DNA of 57,211 bases from NCBI GenBank assembly GCA_018001635.1, contig JAGNHS010000013.1, forward strand, positions 1-57,211, written 5' to 3'. The translations under genes were made by a program, and so were the position numbers. Source of the stretch: Pseudomonadota bacterium (GTDB lineage Bacteria; Bdellovibrionota; UBA2428). Every line of letters begins with the position of its first letter. Position 1 is the first letter of the stretch. The notes under the pieces were generated by a model. That model saw only the letters and a program-made list of their open reading frames with translations. It was not told where the DNA came from and did no database searches. Shown one piece after another: positions 17,009 to 26,135 of this stretch.

Positions 17009-18525
17009 ACCCATCCAATGTTGAAAGTGATGTGCTCATCGTAGGAAGAGGTTTAGCGGGATCCATCGCGGCCTTGATTTGTGAAGAAGCCGGACTTTCA
17101 GTGGTACTGATTCACGAAAAGGAAGCTGCCACTTCTTGGGCCCAAGGGGGTATCGTTTATAAAGCTCCTGAAGATCCAGCTGAACTTATTGAGGATGTTT
17201 TAAAAGCGGGTTGTTATATTAATCATCGTCCCACTGTTGAAAAAGTTGTTCGTGAGGGGCCGACTTTAGTGGAGTCCTGGCTTCTTGAAAAATTAAAAGT
17301 GCCCTTTAATCGGGATGCAAATGAATACTCTTTAACTCGAGAGGCGGCACATAGTGAACGACGTATTCTTCACGTTAATGATGAAACTGGTTTTAATTTA
17401 TTATCGCTTCTCGAAAGACAATTGAGTTCCAGGCCTAATATTATTCAATACGAATCAACACTCATTGATTTGATTTTGAGCAATAGACACGCTGAGGATG
17501 AGCAGGCTGTTTATTCTTCGTCTAGGGTTTGCGGAGCTTATGCTTGGACTCCCAATATTGGAGTTAGAACTTTTAAAGCGCGGGCTACAATATTGGCGAG
17601 CGGAGGATTTGCATCTTTGTTTCAATATGCCACAGGTCCAAGTGGAAGTATCGGAGCGGGAATTGCGGCGGCCCACCGTGCGGGAGCGCGAAGTCTCCAT
17701 ATGGAATATGTTCAATTTCACCCGACGGCACTTTATGCTCAAGGATCTCCTCGGTGTTTGGTGACAGAAGCTCTTAGAGGTGAAGGTGCTGTTATCAGAA
17801 ATCATAATGGTGAAACTTTCGTTGATTCTCTAGCTCCTAGAGATGTGGTGTCTCGCGCCATGCATGCGGAGATGATTCGTACGTCTCAAAGTCATCTTTT
17901 TTTAGATGTTTCAAAGGTGTCTAATCTTGATGTTAAATTTCCTGGATTTATAAAAGCATTAAAGAAATTTCAATTAGATCCATCTAATCCCATGATTCCA
18001 GTTCTCCCGGCCACTCATTACACATTGGGCGGAATTTGGACGGACCTCAATGCGAAAACAAATCTTTCAGGTTTGTGGGCTTGTGGAGAAGTGGCTTGTT
18101 CGGGTTTGCATGGAGCTAATCGTTTGGCTTCGATGTCTTTGCTGGAGGCTTTAGTCTTTGGAGATCAATCTGGAAGAAGTGTAGTAGACTTCTTAAAAAA
18201 TCAGAACGAAGTGATTCCTAAAATTCGAGATTGGCAAGAGTCTCATGAAAGTGTTGATCTCACTTTAGTTCAACAAGATTGGTCGATGCTTCGTAAAACG
18301 CTTTGGAATTACGTAGGACTTATTCGTTCCGAAAAACATTTAAAACGTGCCGAAAGATTGCTTGTGGATTTAAGAAATGAAGTAGAAAGCTTTTATAAAA
18401 ATGCAAAACTCTCTAAAGAACTTATCGATCTTCGACAGGGGGTTTTGGTGGCGACGCTTTGCCTTTATGCGGCTATTCGAAATCGAAAATCTCTAGGAAC
18501 TCATTATCTTCAAGAAGAGCTTTAA
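17005..18525 (+). CDS. nadB: L-aspartate oxidase
   Basis: 506 residues, starting inside the nadC stop (ATGA). NadB is an FAD enzyme oxidising aspartate to iminoaspartate, the substrate of NadA. The N-terminal FAD-binding fold is visible as LIVGRGLAGSIAALICEEAG, then SWAQGGIVY. ILASGGFASLFQYATGPSGSIGAGI, EYVQFHPTALY, LRGEGAVI and the HYTLGGIWTDL segment are standard for the succinate dehydrogenase/fumarate reductase flavoprotein family. GEVACSGLHGANRLASMSLLEALVFG binds FAD near the end. The operon therefore holds the full de novo route from Asp to NaMN. Confidence 0.96.
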   Translation: MNPSNVESDVLIVGRGLAGSIAALICEEAGLSVVLIHEKEAATSWAQGGIVYKAPEDPAELIEDVLKAGCYINHRPTVEKVVREGPTLVESWLLEKLKVPFNRDANEYSLTREAAHSERRILHVNDETGFNLLSLLERQLSSRPNIIQYESTLIDLILSNRHAEDEQAVYSSSRVCGAYAWTPNIGVRTFKARATILASGGFASLFQYATGPSGSIGAGIAAAHRAGARSLHMEYVQFHPTALYAQGSPRCLVTEALRGEGAVIRNHNGETFVDSLAPRDVVSRAMHAEMIRTSQSHLFLDVSKVSNLDVKFPGFIKALKKFQLDPSNPMIPVLPATHYTLGGIWTDLNAKTNLSGLWACGEVACSGLHGANRLASMSLLEALVFGDQSGRSVVDFLKNQNEVIPKIRDWQESHESVDLTLVQQDWSMLRKTLWNYVGLIRSEKHLKRAERLLVDLRNEVESFYKNAKLSKELIDLRQGVLVATLCLYAAIRNRKSLGTHYLQEEL

Positions 18526-18560
18526 TCGTTAATTTTACGTTAAGAATTCAACTTAAATTT

Positions 18561-18586
18561 TAGAGTTTTTATCCGATAAGACTCTA
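18561..18586. repeat. Short inverted repeat before the MCE gene
   Basis: TAGAGT (18561-18566) and ACTCTA (18581-18586) are inverted copies flanking TTATC/GATAA-like bases. The right arm touches the AGAGG ribosome site of the next gene, so an mRNA hairpin here could affect its translation. It is not a convincing terminator. Confidence 0.3.
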
Positions 18587-18596
18587 GAGGTCATGA

Positions 18597-19415
18597 GTGA
18601 CTATTTATAATCGCGTACGAATGTTTTCAGTGTTTTCTGTGTTGCTTTTTTGTGCGCTTATTTTTTTTACTGGCTATCGACAGGGTTGGTTTGCCTCTAA
18701 AAGTCATTATCAATTAATTTTTGAAAATGCGGACGGTATCTTTCCAGGTGCTGCCGTGACTCTAATGGGCCTTAAGGTGGGAGCTGTTGAAAAGGTGGAT
18801 ATTGACGAACAAAAAAAGGTTATTGTTAGTATCAAATTACAAACTCAATACGCAAAACATTTCCGACGCGATTCTCGAGTGATGGCGGCTAGGCCTTTTG
18901 TTTTAGCAGAAAAGGAAATTGTAATTTATCCTGGAACTGAAACTTATCCTCAGTGGGAAGAAAAAGATAAAATTCATGCAGAAGAATCCCTGGAGCTTAC
19001 GGATTTTTTAACAGGCAATCGTTTGATGCCCTATTTAACAACTTTAAATAAATTGTTTGAGCAAATTCAAACTTTAATTGAGGGTAAGGGCGCCAATACT
19101 CCTAATATTGTGAAAATGTATAGCCAAGTGAGCCGATCACTTTCGGCCATTGAAGAACTTCAAAAAGATATGCATATTATGAGAACTGAAGTTTTAGCTT
19201 CTGAGGATACTAAAAAAGTTCTACGCGAATTAGCGCAGACGCTTCCAACCTTAAGGAAATTGAGCGATCAAGCGACTGGAGTTATGCCTGAATTGAGTCA
19301 AACTTTAAAAACGAGTGTCATCACATTAGAGGCCATGCAAAGAAGCTTTTTCTTGAGGAGTGGTGTTGAGACTTATAAAAAAGAAAATCAACAACGCGAA
19401 CCTGCTTCCAAATAA
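18597..19415 (+). CDS. MCE (MlaD-type) lipid transport protein
   Basis: 272 residues from GTG 18597 with AGAGG 6 nt upstream. One N-terminal membrane helix (about 9-27) anchors the protein. The MCE domain follows: YQLIFENADGIFPGAAVTLMGLKVGAVEKVDID, then strands to about residue 130. The C-terminal part is helical (LSAIEELQKDM and DTKKVLRELAQTLPTLRKLSDQA). Such proteins form hexameric rings that carry phospholipids between membranes. The MlaE permease and MlaF ATPase are not adjacent; an FtsX-type permease gene follows instead. Confidence 0.88.
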   Translation: MTIYNRVRMFSVFSVLLFCALIFFTGYRQGWFASKSHYQLIFENADGIFPGAAVTLMGLKVGAVEKVDIDEQKKVIVSIKLQTQYAKHFRRDSRVMAARPFVLAEKEIVIYPGTETYPQWEEKDKIHAEESLELTDFLTGNRLMPYLTTLNKLFEQIQTLIEGKGANTPNIVKMYSQVSRSLSAIEELQKDMHIMRTEVLASEDTKKVLRELAQTLPTLRKLSDQATGVMPELSQTLKTSVITLEAMQRSFFLRSGVETYKKENQQREPASK

Positions 19416-19465
19416 AGACTTAAGTCAACTTTAATGAATTCAAGCGAACTGCTATATTTTAAGGC

Positions 19466-20602
19466 ATGCTCTCCGCAAGGCTTTTAAAAACCTTTTTAAA
19501 AAAAGATTTACTGTCTCGTCGTTCTAGAGCTGCATTAAAGTGGATGAATATTTTTGCTTTTGTTGCAGTTGCTTTAGCCGTTTTTTCTTGGGCGACTGTG
19601 ATGAGTATCATGGGCGGATTGCAGAAAGATATTTTAGATAAGAATTTAAGAGCCAAACCTCATTTGCTTTGGGAGGATGTTCCTAGAGCTTTAAATTTGA
19701 GTGAGTTGCCACCGGATATTTCTTCTCAAATAGTCTCTGTTAAAAAAGCTTTACAGAGTGAAGCTCTTATGGAGCTTCATCGAAATGAATCAGACGATAA
19801 TTCTTTGCGATCTGGTGTGATCATTCAAGGCGATGACAGCATTCCTGAAGGGGCTGTTGATTTAGCCTCAGATTTGGCGTCTCAAGTTTCGATTTTAAAT
19901 TTTGATCAAGTGATTTTTAGAAGTGCGTGGAAGTTGGATGTGCCTCCCTTGAAGCTAAGAGTGCGAAAGATTTTTACAACGGGTGTTTATGAACTCGATA
20001 GAGCTTTGGTTCGTGTTTCACCCAAAGATCTCGAGCAATGGCTGGGGCTTGTGGGTTATTCCTCTCGTTTGGAAATTAAATTAAAAGATCCCTTTAATTC
20101 CTTAAAACTCAGAAAAACTTTAGAGGAGAAATATCACTTACCTCTAAAACTTTGGCAGGAGCTCGATAGCGCTTTGTGGTATTCGCTGAGACTAGAAAAG
20201 TTTGCAATGGGTTTCGCTTTATTTTGTATGGTGCTTTTGGCTTCTTTAGCCGTTAATATGGCTTTGTCTGTTCGGGTCTCAGAAAAAGTTCGAGAAATTT
20301 CACTTCTAAGATCAATGGGATTAACTAGAAAAGATATTTTTCGACTTTATCTTTTAGAAGGCTTTTTTATAGGAACATTATCTTCGGTGTTGGGTGCTAT
20401 CGGAGCCTATTATTTTTCCAATGTTCTCAGTCAGTATCTCAGTTTCCCAGACATTTACTATTCCACCGCTATACCGGTCTCTTGGAGTCACCCGCAGGTA
20501 GCCTTTTTGGTCTTTATGAGTATTCTATTGTGTCTTTGGGCCTCGTGGAACCCCGCTCGACGTGCCATGAGTGTGGATATTGCTCAGGGACTTAGGTTTT
20601 AA
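19466..20602 (+). CDS. FtsX/LolE-type ABC transporter permease
   Basis: 378 residues. Membrane helices lie near the N-terminus (about 28-50) and as a C-terminal block (about 245-370), separated by a periplasmic domain, the standard MacB/FtsX topology. The C-terminal block carries VSEKVREISLLRSMGLTRKDIFRLYLLEGFFIGTLSS, the usual FtsX-domain coupling region. LolC/LolE release lipoproteins from the inner membrane; other members work in cell division or efflux. No ATPase is adjacent, so the substrate is open. A TATATT box ends 7 nt before the ATG, with AAGG in between. Confidence 0.85.
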   Translation: MLSARLLKTFLKKDLLSRRSRAALKWMNIFAFVAVALAVFSWATVMSIMGGLQKDILDKNLRAKPHLLWEDVPRALNLSELPPDISSQIVSVKKALQSEALMELHRNESDDNSLRSGVIIQGDDSIPEGAVDLASDLASQVSILNFDQVIFRSAWKLDVPPLKLRVRKIFTTGVYELDRALVRVSPKDLEQWLGLVGYSSRLEIKLKDPFNSLKLRKTLEEKYHLPLKLWQELDSALWYSLRLEKFAMGFALFCMVLLASLAVNMALSVRVSEKVREISLLRSMGLTRKDIFRLYLLEGFFIGTLSSVLGAIGAYYFSNVLSQYLSFPDIYYSTAIPVSWSHPQVAFLVFMSILLCLWASWNPARRAMSVDIAQGLRF

Positions 20603-20621
20603 GTCATTTTTTTGGGATAGC

Positions 20622-20650
20622 TTCAAAATTTCTTTTCTCCAAGTTAGAAT
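20622..20650 (+). promoter_or_regulatory. Putative promoter of the L,D-transpeptidase gene
   Basis: TTCAAA (20622-20627), 17 bp, TAGAAT (20645-20650), then 6 nt to the GTG start at 20657. No Shine-Dalgarno sequence is present. Confidence 0.4.
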
Positions 20651-20656
20651 AACTTC

Positions 20657-21556
20657 GTGAAGCGATTTCTTCTTTCGTCACTTTTAGTTTTTTATTTTGC
20701 AACGCTAAATGCCGTCGAAGAAACAACTCAGAAGCTTATTGATTCCGCTGAGTTTTTTTTGCTCATGGTTAAACAAGAAAATCAATTGTCACTGAGGTCC
20801 TATGCTGAGCCTCAAAAAATTGTATTAGAGTGGAAGGCCATTACAGGAGCTGTCCCTGGAGATAAAGAAGTTGAAGGTGATAAAAAAACTCCAGAAGGTA
20901 TATATTTTGTTACTGGAAGAATTCCGCAATCTCAGCTCTTGAAGCTTCATGGTGCTTTGGCATTTTCATTGGGTTATCCCAACGACTTTGATAAATTTAA
21001 AAAGAAAACTGGTTCGGGCATCTGGATTCATGGTGTTGACAACGAAAGTCGCATGGAGAAACGCTTCGATACTCGTGGATGTATTGCTTTATCGAATAAA
21101 GACGTGACCGAATTGGGGTCTTATCTTCATTACGGAACACCCGTGATTATTATCAATACTAAAGAAGAGTTGTCTCAATGGAATTTGGAAAAAGGTTTGA
21201 GTGGTCCTATCGGACAAAGACTTCAAAACTGGGCCGACGCGTGGGCCTCTAAGGACATTGAAAAATATATTAGTTTTTATAATGAAGATTTCAAATCACG
21301 AGGAATGGGCCGAGACGCTTGGAAAACTTATAAAAATAGTCTCAATAAAGCTTATTCAAATATTCAAGTGCAATTGGCAAACGCTTTAACGATTGAACAT
21401 CCCAAATATCGAATCAGTCTTTTTAATCAAAAATATGAATCAAATCGCTATCGTGCGGAAGGTTTAAAAGAGATTGTTTGGGTCAAGGGTGGGGCTGGTG
21501 AATGGCAAATATTGCTTGAAGAAGGCTACCAGCAGAAGACCGGCTATATTCGTTGA
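20657..21556 (+). CDS. L,D-transpeptidase (YkuD) with C-terminal NTF2-like domain
   Basis: 299 residues from a GTG start. The signal peptide ends near TLNAV. The YkuD domain covers about residues 45-170, with catalytic His125 in IWIHG and Cys142 in TRGCIAL, the standard HG...RGC pair. Such enzymes cross-link or trim peptidoglycan or attach proteins to it. Residues about 185-295 (WADAWASKDIEKYISFY...WQILLEEGYQQ) form an NTF2/SnoaL-like domain. The pairing resembles the Csd6-type cell-shape enzymes of Campylobacterota. It lies 32 bp upstream of rnpB. Confidence 0.9.
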   Translation: MKRFLLSSLLVFYFATLNAVEETTQKLIDSAEFFLLMVKQENQLSLRSYAEPQKIVLEWKAITGAVPGDKEVEGDKKTPEGIYFVTGRIPQSQLLKLHGALAFSLGYPNDFDKFKKKTGSGIWIHGVDNESRMEKRFDTRGCIALSNKDVTELGSYLHYGTPVIIINTKEELSQWNLEKGLSGPIGQRLQNWADAWASKDIEKYISFYNEDFKSRGMGRDAWKTYKNSLNKAYSNIQVQLANALTIEHPKYRISLFNQKYESNRYRAEGLKEIVWVKGGAGEWQILLEEGYQQKTGYIR

Positions 21557-21588
21557 GCTAAAGGGGCTTTTCGGCTATATCCATGGGC

Positions 21589-21955
21589 AGCGTGGGCCGG
21601 AATATGGCTCATAGAAACTTAGTTTCTGTGGGAGGAAAGTCCGGGCTTCATAGAGCACCGTAGCAGCTGTAGTGGCTGCCCAGGGATCTCCCTTTGGGGA
21701 GCGTACTTGAGGAATAGTGCAACAGAGAGAATGTCCAGGGCATTGAGCTCTAAGTCGGGAGAAGGAGACTTAGAAGGAGCCGCTGGAGTGAAAACAGGCA
21801 AACTCTACGGGAAGCAAGATCAAATAGGAGAGATTGGGCGGCTCGCTCATAGGTCTCTCGGGTAGATCGCTTAGAGAAATCATATTCTCCAGCGCATAAG
21901 GCACCTTCGGTTTCCAAGGCGTTGAAGACAGAACCCGGCTTACAGGCCCACGCAA
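21589..21955 (+). ncRNA. rnpB: RNase P RNA, bacterial class A
   Basis: About 367 nt. Stem P1 is closed by GCGTGGGCC (21590-21598) and GGCCCACGC (21945-21953). The conserved core GAGGAAAGTCCGGGC follows 5', ACAGAGAGAATGTCC lies in the expected position, GTGAAAACAGGCAAACTCTACG corresponds to the P10/P11 region, and the 3' core reads AGAACCCGGCTTACAGGCC. RNase P RNA is the ribozyme maturing tRNA 5' ends. The ends given are from the P1 pairing and may be off by a few bases. A T-rich stretch (21959-21976) follows. Confidence 0.95.
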
Positions 21956-21983
21956 CCGTTCTTTTATATCTTTTTATTGCGTA

Positions 21984-23240
21984 TTAAGGGAAAAATCCGC
22001 GAGTATTCATTGCAAACGCCAATCGCTCAATTCCGGCAATCAAGGCAGCTGTTCGCATTGAAACTTTTTTATCTTGGCTGATTTGTTGAACACGAGCAAA
22101 AGCTCCGCTCATGATGTCCCAAAGTTTGTTGTTAACTTCTTTTTCAGTCCAGAATAAATGTTGCAATCCTTGCACCCACTCAAAGTAAGACACGACCACT
22201 CCACCCGCATTGGCAAGAATGTCAGGAATTACAAAAATTCCGCGTTCGTATAAAATCTCATCGCCGCCAATAGTGGTAGGACCATTGGCCCCTTCGGCCA
22301 CTATTTTAGCTTTAATTCTGTGAGCGTTTTGCTCGTTAATTTGGCCTTCGAGAGCTGCAGGAATTAAAATGTCGCAAGGAAGTTCTAGCAAGTCAGAATT
22401 GCTAACCATTTCTGCTTCAGGATATCCTTTAAGTACTTTATTGGTTTCTAAATATTTATTGATATCGTTAAGGTTGAGACCGTCTTTATTGTAAATTCCG
22501 CAAGAGACATCGGAAATACCAACAACTTTACATCCAATTTTTGTAATTTTTCGAGCAGCGGCAGCGCCTACGTTGCCATAACCTTGAATAACAACTCGAA
22601 TATTTTCGTCGAGATTCAGATTGAGAATTTTTGCCGCTTCAATAATGGTGTAAACAACTCCGCGGCCCGTAGCTTCTACTCGACCGAGAGATCCACCAAT
22701 TTCAATAGGCTTACCAGTCACTACACCAGGAACGGCGTGGCCCACTTCTTGGGAATAGGTGTCGAGTAACCAAGACATGACCTGAGCGTTGGTTCCAACG
22801 TCAGGAGCGGGAATATCTTTTTCAGGACCAATGAAAGGTAAAATTTCACTGGTGTAACGACGAGTGAGTCTTTGAAGTTCGCCAGGCGATAAACGAGAGG
22901 GGTTAACGCAAATTCCACCTTTGGCACCACCGAGTGGAAGAGCCATGAGTGAACATTTAAAAGTCATGAGCATAGCCAAGCCAGCCACTTCGGAGAGATT
23001 CACATCTTCGTGATATCGAATACCACCCTTAGCAGGTCCAAGTGTCATATTGTGATGAACGCGATAGCCTTCGAAAACTTTTATTTTTCCATCGTCCATC
23101 ATTACGGGTACACTGACGATTAGTGCTCTTTTCGGAGTTTGAAGCCGAATGAGCACGTTAGGATCAAGTCCCATAACGTTGGCGGCGCGATCAAGTTGTT
23201 TAACTGCGTTTTTATAGAGTTGACTTTCTTCCCAAATCAT
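21984..23240 (-). CDS. gdhA: Glutamate dehydrogenase (Glu/Leu/Phe/Val dehydrogenase family)
   Basis: 418 residues, the length of NAD- or NADP-linked hexameric GDH. It interconverts glutamate with 2-oxoglutarate and ammonia. The substrate site is visible in GYRVHHNMTLGPAKGGIRYH and LPLGGAKGGICVNP (catalytic Lys regions), and IPAPDVGTNAQVMSW follows. The Rossmann segment VVIQGYGNVGAAAARKI binds the cofactor, and ILIPAALEGQI and VAEGANGPTT are conserved. Cofactor preference cannot be judged safely. Its start codon is only 4 bp from the divergent methyltransferase ORF, so its promoter must lie within that gene. Confidence 0.95.
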   Translation of the reverse strand: MIWEESQLYKNAVKQLDRAANVMGLDPNVLIRLQTPKRALIVSVPVMMDDGKIKVFEGYRVHHNMTLGPAKGGIRYHEDVNLSEVAGLAMLMTFKCSLMALPLGGAKGGICVNPSRLSPGELQRLTRRYTSEILPFIGPEKDIPAPDVGTNAQVMSWLLDTYSQEVGHAVPGVVTGKPIEIGGSLGRVEATGRGVVYTIIEAAKILNLNLDENIRVVIQGYGNVGAAAARKITKIGCKVVGISDVSCGIYNKDGLNLNDINKYLETNKVLKGYPEAEMVSNSDLLELPCDILIPAALEGQINEQNAHRIKAKIVAEGANGPTTIGGDEILYERGIFVIPDILANAGGVVVSYFEWVQGLQHLFWTEKEVNNKLWDIMSGAFARVQQISQDKKVSMRTAALIAGIERLAFAMNTRGFFP

Positions 23241-23244
23241 TAGG

Positions 23245-24450
23245 ATGAACTATAGCTTGAAAATGAATAAAGAATCCATAGCCCTTATTAGTGAGAAGAG
23301 TGATTTTTTCGCCCGCATAAAGAGTCTGCTGAAGTCTGATGCCGAGTGTCAGCTCTTCTTTGAAGCTCTAGAGAAGCTATCTAAGAGTAAGCTTAGAGCG
23401 TTAAGACTTAATGCTCTAAAACCCAGTGCCGAGGCCTCATTTGACTTCTTAAAGCTTAAGGAGCGGGTTTTATGGGCTCCTGAGCATTATATTTTAAATA
23501 ACGAAGAGCATGAAGCTTTAAAGAAGACTCCTCATTTAGGGGCAGGTTTAGCCTATGTTCAAGATCCTGCCGCCTTAGAGGCTCCTCTTATGCTGGCGCC
23601 TCAAAAGGGTGAGCTCGTTCTTGATTTGTGCGCGGCTCCAGGAGGAAAGGCAACATTTCTGGGTGAAATGCTGGGCCATAGCGGCTTTCTTCTGTGTAAC
23701 GATGTCGATCATCGAAGGGCGCTGACTCTAGCCCATTTAACAGCCAGACAAGGGCTTCGTGAAGTTGCAGTTTCGTCGGCACCCATTGAGAAGTTGGTGA
23801 GGGCCTATGAAAATTCTTTTGATGCTATTTTGTTGGATGTTCCCTGTAGCAGTGAAAGTTTTTTTGCAAAAAGAAAAGAACGTAGAAAAGATGTTTCTCA
23901 TTCTGAAGTTCGAAGAATGGCGCATCAACAAAAACAATTAATAAAGGCTGCTGCCATAGCTTTAAGAAAGGGTGGAAGAATTGTTCACAGCACTTGCACT
24001 TATGCCTCAGAGGAAAATGAGGAAGTCGTTAAAAACTTTTTGGACACTCATCCCGATTTTGTTTTGATAAATGAGAAGAGACGTTGGCCCCATAGGGATC
24101 ATGTCCCTGGCGGTTATACGGCCCTGTTAAAAGATACTCGGAGCGCTGATTTTAAAACGCAAGAAATTCAAAAGAATTCCAATCTTAAATTTTTAAGATG
24201 GCGCACGGAAACTTCTGATTTGGCGTTGGCTCAGTATATTCAAATTCTTTGTTGCGAATATTCATGGCCCAAAGTTGAGCTCAATGATGAACTTGCCATG
24301 AAATATTTACGGGGAGAATCTTTATCCAGTGAAAATATTGAGCAAAGTGGACTTGTGAGTTGTTGTTGGAGAGGCTTTCCTCTTGGACCTGCTAAAGCTG
24401 TCGAAAATCGGCTTAATAATTTGTTGCCCAAGACTTTGCGCATGCTTTAA
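23245..24450 (+). CDS. RsmB/RsmF (NOL1/NOP2/Sun) RNA m5C methyltransferase
   Basis: 401 residues if the first ATG (23245) is used; ATG 23263 is equally possible and would separate the gene from the divergent gdhA start. The SAM-binding motif is VLDLCAAPGGKATFLGEML. The two catalytic Cys motifs are LDVPCSSESFF and HSTCTYASEENE, as in NOL1/NOP2/Sun enzymes. The C-terminal part (about 330-400) with LKYLRGESL and GFPLGPAKAVENRLNNLLP is PUA-like, as in RsmF (YebU). The target cytidine is not determinable; 16S rRNA is likely. Confidence 0.9.
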   Translation: MNYSLKMNKESIALISEKSDFFARIKSLLKSDAECQLFFEALEKLSKSKLRALRLNALKPSAEASFDFLKLKERVLWAPEHYILNNEEHEALKKTPHLGAGLAYVQDPAALEAPLMLAPQKGELVLDLCAAPGGKATFLGEMLGHSGFLLCNDVDHRRALTLAHLTARQGLREVAVSSAPIEKLVRAYENSFDAILLDVPCSSESFFAKRKERRKDVSHSEVRRMAHQQKQLIKAAAIALRKGGRIVHSTCTYASEENEEVVKNFLDTHPDFVLINEKRRWPHRDHVPGGYTALLKDTRSADFKTQEIQKNSNLKFLRWRTETSDLALAQYIQILCCEYSWPKVELNDELAMKYLRGESLSSENIEQSGLVSCCWRGFPLGPAKAVENRLNNLLPKTLRML

Positions 24451-24519
24451 ACCAGAGTTTCATAAGATTTAGGACACTCTGCTTGATTTTAGGTGCTTTT
24501 TCTTCTTTGATAGAGACCT

Positions 24520-25122
24520 ATGCAGCTGCCCTATTTTTTGGTCGCTCTACCTAGTCTGAACGATCCTGTCTTTTCGCGATCGGTAATTTTAATGACTCAT
24601 CATAATGCCGAAGGAGCTATGGGTTTTGTTATTAATCATCCTATGCTTCAGGACAATGAAACATTAACACAAATGGTTGCAGAAATTAGAGATGCTTCTG
24701 GCGAAAAGGTGCTTGAATACGAGGAAATTCTTTTCAATGGGGGGCCCGCTCAAACGGATGCCATATTTGCGCTGCACGATATGAGCGAAGTTTCGATTCA
24801 TGATACAAAATTGGCCGACGATCTTTTTTTATCGAATAATCCCGACACTTTTCATAGGCTTTTGGAGAGCGATGAGAACAAAACTAGAAGACGTTTTTTT
24901 GTGGGATGTGCTTCATGGGACGCGGGTCAACTCGATGGTGAGTTGAGATCGGGCACATGGTTTAGTGTTGCTTTTGATAGAAAGTTTTTATTTAGAAATT
25001 TATCCACAGAAGAGATCGATGAAAAATGGAAACTTCGTTGTTGGACTGATGTTTTAAAATCAGGGGGTGTGGATCCCTTGATTACAATGAGTCCCTCAAG
25101 TGGCAGTAGCGAAACAAATTAA
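24520..25122 (+). CDS. yqgE: YqgE/AlgH family protein (UPF0301)
   Basis: 200 residues, typical family size. The opening is diagnostic: YFLVALPSLNDPVFSRSVILMTHHNAEGAMGFVINHPM. FNGGPAQTDAIFALHD and RFFVGCASWDAGQLDGELRSGTWFSVAFD follow, and the AGQL segment is the family centre. AlgH was linked to alginate regulation in Pseudomonas, but its biochemical role is unknown. It follows the methyltransferase by 69 bp on the same strand. The C-terminal tail is a Ser-rich extension. Confidence 0.93.
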   Translation: MQLPYFLVALPSLNDPVFSRSVILMTHHNAEGAMGFVINHPMLQDNETLTQMVAEIRDASGEKVLEYEEILFNGGPAQTDAIFALHDMSEVSIHDTKLADDLFLSNNPDTFHRLLESDENKTRRRFFVGCASWDAGQLDGELRSGTWFSVAFDRKFLFRNLSTEEIDEKWKLRCWTDVLKSGGVDPLITMSPSSGSSETN

Positions 25123-25130
25123 ACATTCTT

Positions 25131-26108
25131 TTAGTTATTTGCGTCTACAGTTTTATAAGGCGACATCTTCGTTTTTAAAAGATTCACTATTTCGTTGAGG
25201 GTAGAGCGACAAGTGAGTGCGCGGTTACCACAACGTTTGCTGTCCACTAAATGAGGTCCGAAATATTCGGGTTTTAAAGTCATGAGAACCTTGGCAAGTT
25301 CAAGGTTTAATCGAGGACATAATATATTGGATACTGCAAAACTTTGAATTTTTTGAGCGCGATTGATCCATTCAATTTTACTGTCAGCATTTTGCGGCGC
25401 GAGGCCATCGTAGCTACGCGCTTGAAGTAAATTTTTAATGAGAGGTTTCGAGGGATCGACCCCTTCATCAAGATACATAATTTTTGAAAAACATTTATCT
25501 AAAATTGTATTTGGCTTAAAGCGTGCAATGTTTTGAAAAATTGAAATTGTATTATGGAAAGCGCTACTGACTTTACGCTGTTTTTCATTGTCTTTTTGAG
25601 TGAGGTTATCTGGAGAAATTTGAAACATTCCAAAATTAGTAGAGTCGTCGTACCATTGATTAAAAGAGGCGTTTCTATAATTCCAACTCATTTTATTAAA
25701 GTGGTCAAGGTAGTGGTCAAGGTCGCTAATTTTGTAACCATATTTAGCGCCATTGGAATATTTTTCACGCTTATGAGTCACAATGGTAACTGGCCTTCCA
25801 TTACTTTCCATACAAGCTAAGAAAGAAACACTGCTATAGCGATTTATGGCTGCTTCCCAATGCTCTTGAGGAAGATTTTTTAAAGCTTCAAGAAAGGCAC
25901 TGTAAATCATGAGTCGCGAACGATCATAAATTTCTTGATGACAAATGCTGTCTGTTTTTGCAGCTCTTTGCTCGGCTTGATAAATGAGTTCGACGAGAGG
26001 GTCAGGCGAAGAAGCTGCCAAAGAAAAGTTACTTTGAAAAATTGCGTAGATAAATAAGGACTTCTGAATTTTATTCAGAAGTCCATTTGTTTTTCCTAAG
26101 TATTTCAT
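25131..26108 (-). CDS. Exported protein with possible lysozyme-like signature
   Basis: About 325 residues from ATG 26108, with GAGGGA 5 nt upstream; a GTG at 26120 is an alternative. A signal peptide ends near SLAASS. Around residues 100-170 are FLACMESNGRP and, later, STNFGMFQISPDN, an order resembling the catalytic Glu and GxMQI motifs of SLT-type lytic transglycosylases or lysozymes. Several Cys are spread through the chain (SICHQ, LACME, DKCFS, LCPRL, KRCGN, LTCRS), suggesting disulfides. The resemblance is short, so a muralytic role is a hypothesis. It is downstream of and co-directional with a large secreted protein. Confidence 0.6.
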   Translation of the reverse strand: MKYLGKTNGLLNKIQKSLFIYAIFQSNFSLAASSPDPLVELIYQAEQRAAKTDSICHQEIYDRSRLMIYSAFLEALKNLPQEHWEAAINRYSSVSFLACMESNGRPVTIVTHKREKYSNGAKYGYKISDLDHYLDHFNKMSWNYRNASFNQWYDDSTNFGMFQISPDNLTQKDNEKQRKVSSAFHNTISIFQNIARFKPNTILDKCFSKIMYLDEGVDPSKPLIKNLLQARSYDGLAPQNADSKIEWINRAQKIQSFAVSNILCPRLNLELAKVLMTLKPEYFGPHLVDSKRCGNRALTCRSTLNEIVNLLKTKMSPYKTVDANN

Positions 26109-26135
26109 TGTATCCCTCACAAAAACTTTTAGGAA

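Noticed and set aside
17455..17805. 116-codon minus-strand frame opposite nadB
   Set aside because: Fully antisense to nadB, with no start signal and a composition typical of a shadow frame.
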